DNA of 64,000 nucleotides from Molossus alvarezi (Eukaryota > Chordata > Mammalia > Chiroptera > Molossidae): assembly GCA_037176705.1 (NCBI GenBank), contig JBAWUJ010000116.1, positions 1 to 64,000 on the forward strand, written 5' to 3'. How positions within the stretch are numbered: position 1 is the stretch's first letter; the number at the start of each line of letters is the position of its first letter. Positions 56,141 to 64,000 of this stretch are shown here, one piece after another. Below the pieces are notes generated by a model. It was given only the letters and a program-made list of their open reading frames with translations, ran no database searches and was not told where the DNA came from. A program made the position numbers and the translations under genes.

Positions 56141-56947
56141 AGATGGGGTACTATGTTGCCCTCCTAGCTGCCTGCCCTGAAGAGACTCACACACACGTGG
56201 GAGCCAGGGCCTGTTTGCAGGGTGCCGGGAGCATCAGCCGTGGGTGTGGACTGAGCCCCGTGGCAGGCATGTAGCAGCCGGAACCATGAGGGGAGTCATG
56301 GAGCATCAGTGGAGAGGCTTGGATAAACGGGGCTCTGTGTGAAATGCGAGAGGCCATACAAGATTTACAGCGCAGTGTTTTCCATAAATGTTTAACATAT
56401 TTATATATGTGCATCTGTACACACACTGCCTATTTTTCAAAGTTGCACATGTATCTAATTGCGTATTTTAAACAACAGTGCAGGCACCGAGACGAGAGGA
56501 GGGCAGGGGTGAGACTCGTCGGTGGAAGAGAAGCCCACAGGATCAAAGGGGACGGTGGGGCCTGCTGGACGCCCATGTGGGGAGCCAGCCACGAGCTAAG
56601 GACATGAGGAGCCCTGTCTGCACCTGACGTCCAGAGGAGAAGCCAAAGCACAGTCTCAGTTCCAGTCTGATCCATGCTGCTAGCCCTCTCGCAGGCACTG
56701 GAGAGGCGACTGCGTCCCTAACCCACTGCGGAGTGCCCTCCGACCCTCTCCGCCTCTGCCACCCTCGAACCCTGTCGCCATGGCCTGTGCCCTTCAAGGC
56801 CTTCTTTCTCCTCCATCCTCGTCCTCCATCCTCATGCTCCAGCCCAGCATCACCTCAGTGCTGAGCGCTTGTCTTTCCTCCCTTTGCAGAGTGCATTCCA
56901 CCCTCCAGGCCAGTCACCCACTCTCCCTTCTCTGGTTGTGTCCTCTC
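56141..56947. other. unique GC-rich DNA, no gene supported
   Basis: Nothing recognised. Short overlapping frames only. Confidence 0.4.
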
Positions 56948-57008
56948 ATCACACTCACTCACACACACACTCACACTCTCACACACACTCAACACACACT
57001 CACACACA
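56948..57008 (+). repeat. CACT/CA simple repeat
   Basis: 'cactcactcacacacacact' and relatives, about 60 bases. Confidence 0.9.
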
Positions 57009-59107
57009 TGTTTAGGGGCCAGGAGGGTGGGGCGAGGAGCAGGGCTTTGACCCCTAGCTCCATGGGGTCCTCATGGCTCTTAGGACCTGAGAACCCAGCC
57101 CTTCCTTGTCCTTCCCCCAATTCTAGGAGTGTTGTTGTGGGTTTTTTTAAAGTTTTGTTTTTTGGGCTCACTGCTATGGTCTCCCGCACTTTCTCATCCC
57201 TCTCTTACCTGAGTGTCCACTTCCCCATGTCAAATCCCCCTGTGGCAATGCCACCCTGCCCAGATGCTGGCTGCCACAGGGGAAGCAGAGCCTTGAAGTG
57301 GGTTTCTGGTCTGGTCTGCTCATGTCCTCAGCCTTGGATGTGCTGAACTCACCTGCATTGGGCATGGGAGGCCAGTACGTCCATGCGTGTCTGGCACTGC
57401 AGTGTAGGAATTGCCCACTGATGGGGTGACACAATGCCCAGGAACCCAGTGCCACAGGGACCACGGGGTGGCCACCCTCCGCCACCACCACTGTCACCCG
57501 TAAAGAGAAGCTGAGGACTGTGGGGTAAGAATTCCCATTGGCTGCACTGGGGAGCTTCTGGGAAAAACTCCAAAGGCTCCGTGTAACTCCCGGTCAGAGA
57601 ACCCCTGAGATTCTAGAGCAGCCTTAAGCAGGCTCTTTTTCTTGTAGTTGCAGTGAGGAGCTGGGCAAAAATCAGACACAAACTGTACCCAGATCACAGC
57701 GTCAGCTGAATGGACAGGCCGCCCAACCTCCCCAGTGAAAGCTGGAGCCCCGACGGGGAACAGATGGGATGCCGAGACCAGGAACAGGTGTGCGCCGGGG
57801 ACTGAATTCAGACCCTTGACCCCTGGATGCTGTGAAGGGGAAAAGAAGTTTCCAGCTCATCAAGGTCTGCAGAGAATGGTCACGGGCAGGCAGGGAACGG
57901 GTGTGGGTGATTCCACACCATGTGTAACTCTGCTTTCTCCTGCGGGGCAGTCAAGAGTCTGGGAGGGTTCAAATGATTTCCAATGGATCCAGAGGTGAAC
58001 CCAGGCAGTGTCTCCTCCAGAAGTGACATTGTCACTGGGCAAATCAACATGGCCTCCCCCGATTAACTCTCCTCTGATTGACCCACCTGGACGGGTTCCT
58101 GGTTCAGACTGGACCCTAACAAGGGCCTCTTTTCCCATGGGTCCAGCCTGCAGCAGCCTTTGGGGGACAGGTGTGGGCAGTGGGAGCTGTTAGCCTGGGA
58201 CAGTCTCACATCATACGCAGACCAGCCACGCCGCTGTCTAAGCTGAGATGGTGCTTTGTGACTGGAGGGAGTGTGACGTCATTCCAGGGAGTGGAAAAGG
58301 CACAGGGCCTTTGAGGGGCAGAGGAAGCATCTCGTGGCCACAGTAAGTTAAAGAAATATTGGTTCCCTAGTGAGCCCCCCAAGATTTGGCTTCTGGGTGC
58401 CGACCTGTTCTCCCCGCTCTGTCCTGGGGCCATGAAGCAGAGACGCCACTGTGATGCTCGGGTCTTCACCCAGGCCGTTCGCAAGGGTCACGGCGGGTAC
58501 CCTGTACTTTCCTGTGGGCAGCGTGGGAATAAATCAGTGAACATCCCGGAAAGGATGCAGACACGCAAGGAGAGAAGAGGTGACCCGGACCGAGGGGTTG
58601 GCTGACGTGGGAACCCAGACCTGCCTCGGCAGTTTTCCCAGCAAATCAAATTGAATCTCTGTCCATCGCATTTTCCACAATTGAAGACTGTAAAAATTTG
58701 CTGCCCGAGAAACATCTCTGTGCTGAGCCCAGGTCCCAAGGAATGTTCTCCCCAATGACAAGTGCGTTGAGTCAGGGTCCCGGGTCCTCGATCACAGCCC
58801 CCCAGGAGTCTGGGGCCAGGGATGTCAGCGCCATGCTGCATGCCCAGGACAGGACACTGGTTATTCACAGACCTGGCGATTCTCAAAGCCACGTCCGGAA
58901 CCAGTCACCCAGGCCTCTGAAGGTGCTCGAGGAGTGAGCCGCTGGTGACAGGGACAGAGGCCCTCCCTCCCGACCACCCCGCCTGTGAGAGCCTCCCACT
59001 GCTCTGCTTCCTAGTCCTCCAGACCCCAAATCAGAGAACCTGCCACCCAGCTGCTTAGAACCTGGCACTGTTAACACAATAAAAATGATTTAAAAGGCTT
59101 GTAAAAG
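57009..59107. other. GC-rich unique DNA, no gene supported
   Basis: Frames such as 58488-58892 (-) and 57735-57998 (+) have no recognised domain and overlap others. I see no repeat or exon with convincing splice sites. Confidence 0.4.
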
Positions 59108-59317
59108 CCCAGCCGGTGTGGCTCAGGTGGTGGAGGGTCGTCCTGTGCACCAAAAGGTTGCCAGTTTGATTCCCGGTCAGGGCACATCCCTGGGTCCCAG
59201 GTTAGATGCCTAGGCAGGGAGTGGACAACAGGCAACTGATTGATGTTTCTCTCTCGGTTTCTCTTCTCTCTCTTCCTCTCTCAAAACATGTTCTCAGGTA
59301 AAGATTAAAAATATTTT
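59108..59317 (+). mobile_element. bat SINE, hybrid: type A head, type B-like end
   Basis: Head 'cccagccggtgtggctcagg', 'gtttgattcccggtcagggc' B box as in type A, but the end 'tgttctcaggtaaagattaa' resembles the type B hairpin end. A short duplication may be 'taaaagccc' (59102-59110) and 'ttaaagccc' (59318-59326). Confidence 0.88.
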
Positions 59318-59326
59318 TTAAAGCCC

Positions 59327-59866
59327 TTAAAAATAGAGTTTACAGAAGTCCTTACCTGTTGCCTGAATTCCTTCCATTTGTACAGAAGGCAAACAGGTTT
59401 CCCATCAATAGCCCTTCTCACTGGCTTCACAGAACAAGTTGATTTATAAAAATTCAATTTGCACAGAACTTTCAAGAGAGACATTTGTTGTGGAAGGGGG
59501 GATCCTTGACATTTGGCGCTGGGATCGATACATCTGGCTGTTCTGGGCTGGGGATGGACTCAGCTCGACCGTGGTGCAGGTGGCTCCTTTGTTGTTGGCC
59601 AGCCCGGTGGGACCATCTCTTAGTTCGGTGAGGTCACAGGTGAGTGGTGACTCCATCGGGGGCCAGACAGTTTCTGGAAGTCTCCATGTGCATATACATA
59701 ATTGTCCCAAATTGTTACAGGGATTTAAAAAATCGATCCTGGGCTCCAGCTAACCTCATAGTCTGTCACAAAGGACATGGTCAATACGGACTGTGCAAGG
59801 TGACAATGACAATAATTGTTACAACTTATAGTAAACTATAAAACTATAATCAATCATAAGAATGAG
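59327..59866. other. unique DNA, no gene supported
   Basis: Nothing recognised with confidence. The phrase 'catttggcgctgggatcg' near 59509-59526 recalls a retroviral primer-binding site but has no LTR around it (see rejected). Confidence 0.4.
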
Positions 59867-59877
59867 CCCACAAGCTT

Positions 59878-60125
59878 TATTTATTTATTTTTAAATCCTC
59901 ACCTGAGGATACTCTTTTTCTATTTAGCTTCAGCTGGAGTAGGAGGGAGAGAGGGAGAGAAACACTGATGTGAGAGAGACACATCGACTGGCTGCCTCCC
60001 ACACAACCCTGACCAGGGCCGGGGACGAACCGAAACCAAGGTATGTGCACTTGACTGAAATCAAACCCGTGACTTTATGGTCCAAGGGCCAACACTCTAA
60101 CCACTGAGCCAATCTGGCCAGAGGG
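59878..60125 (-). mobile_element. bat SINE, hybrid of types A and B
   Basis: Reverse complement: 'ctggccagattggctcagtg' head, 'ggtttgatttcagtcaagtg' B box, 'tcggttcgtccccggccctg' middle of type B, an 'agtcgatgtgtctctctcac' part and a 'cctcaggtgaggatttaaaa' end with the hairpin. Duplication 'cccacaagctt' (59867-59877) and 'cccacaatctt' (60129-60139), one mismatch. Confidence 0.92.
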
Positions 60126-60139
60126 AACCCCACAATCTT

Positions 60140-60812
60140 AAGAGGACACACACCTAAACTGACACTAGTAATAATAATGTTATTATGATTCTCTGCATAA
60201 CTGTCTTCCCAAGTAGAGTATGCAAATAAAATGCAGTCAGTATAAAAGCTTAGGGTCCACCCCCTTTGGTGTGGTTTGTGTAGATTTTCTGAAGTTCTGG
60301 GGAAATGCTTGCAGACACCTTTGTGACCCTTTCCTCTGCCCAGCTGTAGGGAAACAATGTTACCCAGATGATGCCCGAGTGGGGAAACGATGTCATCCAG
60401 AGGACGCCTGAGTGCCCAAAACCTGTGTGAGTGGGTGGCTGAAACACAAAGGCGGTTCTGCTGAGGACACTCTGGAGGAGCGTGAACAGGGAGAGGAGCC
60501 TGGAGGGAAGGAGGCCCATGCATGAGAGAACAGGACAGGGAGAGGCAGTTCTGGGCTGGGACAGGAGCTGGAGGCAGCTGCATGGCCCCAGCTTCCCAGG
60601 GACACGGCCTGAGTGCCAGCAAAGGACTTTCAGAGGCCTTCTTGCAGACACCTGAAAACAGTGGCCGGTGCCTGCCTCTGCAGGGGGCCAGCGCAGGGCC
60701 ATGAAGTGGCTGCTGACCATGAGGCAGGGCTACAGAAGCCCAGCCACCCTGGGGGGACCACCAGCAGGCAGGTGTTGGCCCAGGGGCCCGGGCCCAGGCC
60801 CAGGACACCCTG
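60140..60812. other. GC-rich unique DNA, no gene supported
   Basis: The 339-residue minus frame at 59930-60949 spans the SINE at 59878-60125, unique DNA and part of the SINE at 60829; it has no domain and is composite, so not a gene. Confidence 0.5.
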
Positions 60813-60828
60813 CTCCTTACATAGTTTT

Positions 60829-61050
60829 TTTGTTTGTTTAAGAATAATTTATTGATTTTGAGAGAGAGAAGGTGGGAGAGGGAGAAACAGTGACCTGAGA
60901 GCAAAACCTCAAAATGGTGACTGGCCACCTCCTGCATGCCCCCTACCAAAGATCAGAGCCCACAACCCAGGCAGATGCCCTGACTGGGAATCCAACAGGT
61001 GACCTTGGTGCAGGGGACAATGCCCAACCAACTGGCCACACTGGCTGGGT
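60829..61050 (-). mobile_element. bat SINE, type A (diverged)
   Basis: Reverse complement: 'acccagccagtgtggccagt' head, 'ttggattcccagtcagggca' B box, 'gcatgcaggaggtggccagt' middle, 'aaaatcaataaattattctt' end with AATAAA. Flanks 'ctccttacatagtttt' (60813-60828) and 'ctcctcatgtaggtttt' (61051-61067) are an imperfect duplication. Confidence 0.88.
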
Positions 61051-61067
61051 CTCCTCATGTAGGTTTT

Positions 61068-61540
61068 GTTGCTGCCACAGAACCACACAAACTGTCACCT
61101 TTAAAGACACACATTTGTTCTCTCATGGTTCTGTGGGTTGGACTCAGGGCACGAGGTGTGGTGTCCAGTGAGGCTGTGGCTCCTGGCGCTGCACAGCCTG
61201 TTGTCCAGGCACTACACTCAGCTCCTGTCAGGTGACCCTGGCCTTGGGGCCCTTCCTCCAATCTGCTGGGGGAGAGGGCGCCCACTACCTGATCCCACAG
61301 TCATGGGAATGACACCCCATCACCTCTGTAGTGTTCTATGGGCTGAAAGCAGGTCGAAGGCCCACCTGCACTGGTGGGGACGGAGCCCTTGGTGTGGGGA
61401 TCATGGGCACTGGCCTCACTCACTCATCATTACAGGTGGCATGGACTGTAGTGTGGCTCACTGGGGGGCAGTCCTTTGCCCAACATGGCGACATATCACA
61501 AGACCAGGGGGAAGCACCTTGAGGGCAAGACCACAGATGC
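61068..61540. other. unique DNA, no gene supported
   Basis: GC-rich, with phrases such as 'tctctcatggttctgtgggt' that may come from an old interspersed repeat that I cannot name. Confidence 0.35.
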
Positions 61541-61895
61541 CCTTGTTCACTCATTCATTCATTCATTCATTCACTCACTCACTCATTCTCTCATTCATTC
61601 ATTTATTCACTCACTCACTCCCTCACTTCCTCATTCACTCACTCATTCACTCACTCACTCGCTCACTCACTGATTCACTCACTCATTCCCTCATTTACTC
61701 GCCCGCCCGCTCACTCACTTGCTCACTCTCTCACTCATTCACTCACTCACTCATTCACTCACTCATTCCCTCACTCACTCACTCACTTCCTCATTCACTC
61801 ACTCATTCGCTCACTCACTCTCTCATTCACTCACTCATTCACTCACTCACTCACTCATTCACTCTCTCACTTTCTCACTTACTCATTCACTCATT
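61541..61895 (+). repeat. (TTCA)/(CACT) tetranucleotide array, about 355 bp
   Basis: Long array of CATT, CACT and CCCT tetramers. It keeps frames with Ser-Leu-Thr-His repeats open (61138-61983), which are not genes. Confidence 0.96.
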
Positions 61896-62010
61896 ATTCA
61901 GCATGTACTCTCTGTGCTCACCAGGTGTCGGTGCTGTGGGAGCTAGGACCATAAGCCCCACAGAGCATCCATTCCCCAGATGAGGGGCAGGCAGAGGGCT
62001 GCATACATAA
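61896..62010 (+). mobile_element. possible ancient repeat that seeded the TTCA array
   Basis: 'cagcatgtactctctgtgct', 'ggtgtcggtgctgtgggagc', 'cagagcatccattccccaga' follow the order of a common mammalian repeat that begins TTCATTCATTCA and continues 'tattgagcacctactatgtg' (L2-type, from memory). Diverged. Confidence 0.4.
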
Positions 62011-64000
62011 TGAGGTAAGTGCGTGATTCCATGTCGTATAAATTGGTGTCCTGAAGAAGAAGCACACAGAGGAGCAGGAAGGGTTCTTCCCATGCGAGCA
62101 CCCCAGAAACCCACCGACTGCTGAGGCACCCAGGAAATATGAGTCCTGCAGGAAGTGAGACACCCATGGAGCAGGACTGGGTGAGAAAGAAAGCAGACTA
62201 GGCTCCCTGGCAAAGGGACTGATGTCCTGGAACAAGCCCAGTGGGTTCAGAAGTGTCACCTGCTGTGAAATAGCAATGAGCAGACCCAAACCTCAGAAGA
62301 GCCAGCCAGAATACGAGGCATGACTCAGAGTCCAAATGCCCATGGGTGCAGGAAAGGGCCTTGGAGGGCAGACTGCCCCAGGCCCAGGACAGGGCTCCAA
62401 GCACACGAGGCAGAGCCCCCCTTGGGGACAGGTGTAGAAGACAGCGGCAGTTACAGGTGAGGGCTATGAAGGTGACCTGTAGCCCGGGGCTGCGCTGGTG
62501 TGAGCGAGCTTCCCACCACCGAGGGTGCTCTGGAAAATTCAGCGGCCTGGGTGATTAGGAGGTGGCAGCCCTGGGATGTGGGGGCAGAGCCTTCCTGTCC
62601 AAGAGACCTCAGGACCAGGCCTCCAGAAGAACCAGTGCCCCCTTTGGACGGGAGGGCTGGGTCTGAACTCCAGGCCAGGCCCATGGAGCAGTTCAGGTCT
62701 GGGCTCCATTCTCTTTGGAACCATCAGTTTCATCAGAAAGGGTGCAGTCGTCCAGGGCACAGGTGGGGTGCTACCCGGGCCCCGAAAGCTGTGAACTGCC
62801 TGTCAGAGGCTCTTGTTGGCATCAGACAGACTGATGTAAGAAAGCACCAGCAGACACAATGAACTGAGTGGGTGGGTCTCAGTGGACGGATGAGAACCCT
62901 CTGCCTGTACAGACAGAAGGGGCTGCCTGATGGGAACAGGCAGAGGTCAGATGGGGCCTGCAGCTGGATGCTCTGCCTTCTACCAGCTGGAGGGCACCAG
63001 GTCCAGCCGGGTCCAGGCTGCCGCTTATTCTCTAGCTTATTGTCCAGGAGACAGAGGGAGGAAGACCCACATGGCTTTCACAAACTGCGACCTCCACCAC
63101 GACGGGGGCCCCGCACTCGGACAGAAGGCCGGCTGGGAGCAGTGCCCAGGAGGCTCAGCGCTGTGCGGGTGATACCCAGACTGTCCTGTGGAGCCAGTGG
63201 GGTGGTGACACTCCTGCTGGCACAGCCACAGTGAGTCACAGTCACACGGACCTGGGGACAAGGACAACGGCCCAGCCAACAACACAGGCAGTGGACTCAT
63301 GCCAGGACATCAGGAGCCTCATAGAGGGAGGGGTTCCCCTCAGAGCACCTCGTATCTGCTGTTCTGTTGTGGTGCCTGGTCAGGGAGGTGGAGAAGAGAG
63401 ACAGAGGAACACAGTGTCCCCCTGCTAGTCAAGCTCCTGAGTGTGATGACCACTGGTTGTTCTAGCCACTGACCCAGAAACGGCTTCCCTCCTTCTTTAG
63501 TTTGCAGACACATGTTTGGGAGACAGTGCAGTGTCCGGTGTGACATCCTGGCACCAACAACACTCCATGAGACACCCACACCCCAGACCTTGAGTCCCCC
63601 TCCAGAGTAGGACAGCTGGTGGCATTTGTGGTCTCAGCTCTGCCTCCCTGTTGGGTCTTCACAGAGGAGGAGAAGAACCTAACTGACCAATCAGGTGTGA
63701 AAAGTGACCTCCCGAGGAAGAAGGTCGACTTTCCTTTCCTTCCCCGTAGCTTGTGGATGGTAGAGGGGTGTCCACCTTGGGGGTGCAGAGGCACAAAAGG
63801 TCTGCCAGCCCTGGGCCCCAGCTGTGGCAGGTGGGCAAGGCCAGATCAGAGCAGGGGCCAGGGTGTCACCACCTGCCATGTCCAAAGACACTGAACCAAA
63901 GGGTCTGTCATTCCCACTGGGGTACGGTTTTTTCCCAGGGCCCATTCTTTCCGGAATGAGTTTTTCTCTGTGCCCTGAAAGCCAGAAGTTTATCCTGGGC
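62011..64000. other. GC-rich unique DNA to the window end, no gene supported
   Basis: Several overlapping frames of 60-120 residues on both strands (62500-62862, 62872-63234, 63462-63794), none with a recognised domain. No SINE or L1 was recognised. Coding exons of an unfamiliar gene could hide here, but I cannot support any. Confidence 0.4.

Noticed and set aside
59505..59530. Possible retroviral primer-binding site ('catttggcgctgggatcg')
   Set aside because: No LTR pair, no gag-like or pol-like reading and no polypurine tract around it.
59930..60949. 339-residue minus-strand frame, the longest in the window
   Set aside because: It runs across one SINE, unique DNA and part of another SINE; composite sequence with no recognised domain.
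61138..61983. 281-residue frame rich in Ser-Leu-Thr-His
   Set aside because: Most of it translates the TTCA/CACT array; the rest has no domain.
1..64000. CRISPR array, prokaryotic operon or phage
   Set aside because: No spaced direct repeats of that type. Tandem repeats here are contiguous minisatellites, and the L1/SINE content and splice sites are of a mammal.

Overview
The window looks like nuclear DNA of a bat, most likely a yangochiropteran (microbat). It is packed with tRNA-derived SINEs of the bat Ves type, which begin with a 'ctggccggtttggctcag'-like head and carry A-box and B-box promoters. It also holds many bat-style LINE-1 (L1) copies with (AATAAATTAATT)-like tails, over a background of much older mammalian L1 debris. 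No prokaryotic gene, operon, CRISPR array, rRNA or intact tRNA gene is present. The family of bat cannot be fixed by eye.

Layout. 1-5690 is an old, almost full-length L1 on the + strand (L1-A). 6058-25859 is a stack of L1s: a minus-strand L1 (L1-B) is split by a full-length minus-strand L1 (L1-C); head to head with B lies a plus-strand L1 (L1-D), which is split by L1-E at a perfect 16-bp target-site duplication; directly behind D sits L1-F, which stops at the start of ORF2. 25860-31300 is mostly unique DNA and holds the only host protein gene I can support, a FAM170A-like zinc-finger gene seen as two exons (27021-27164 and 28211-28845) joined by a phase-compatible GT-AG intron. 31300-37500 is AT-rich with SINEs and a truncated L1 (G). 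37855-41965 is a minus-strand L1 (H) with nearly intact ORF1 but internal deletions in ORF2. From about 42.2 kb onward the base composition becomes GC-rich, with two coding-length minisatellites (33-bp and 42/45-bp units), CA-rich and TTCA/CACT simple repeats and scattered old repeats. This is broken by an AT-rich island of ancient L1 at 49.1-51.7 kb and by an unusual 3'-truncated, poly(A)-less but TSD-flanked L1 (I) at 53243-55237.

How the parts interact. The L1s presumably supplied the machinery that moved the SINEs, and the SINE insertions with their target-site duplications date the L1s beneath them. None of the L1 ORF2 copies is intact, so nothing here can move by itself. Most open reading frames in the window are antisense or sense shadows of L1 ORF1/ORF2, SINE bodies or minisatellites and are not listed as genes. 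The observations most worth checking are L1-I (apparent internal priming), a SINE at 50.6-50.9 kb that carries a 3' transduction ending in a T-run, the recurrent 'ORF1 kept, ORF2 lost' L1 structures, and the partial FAM170A-like gene.
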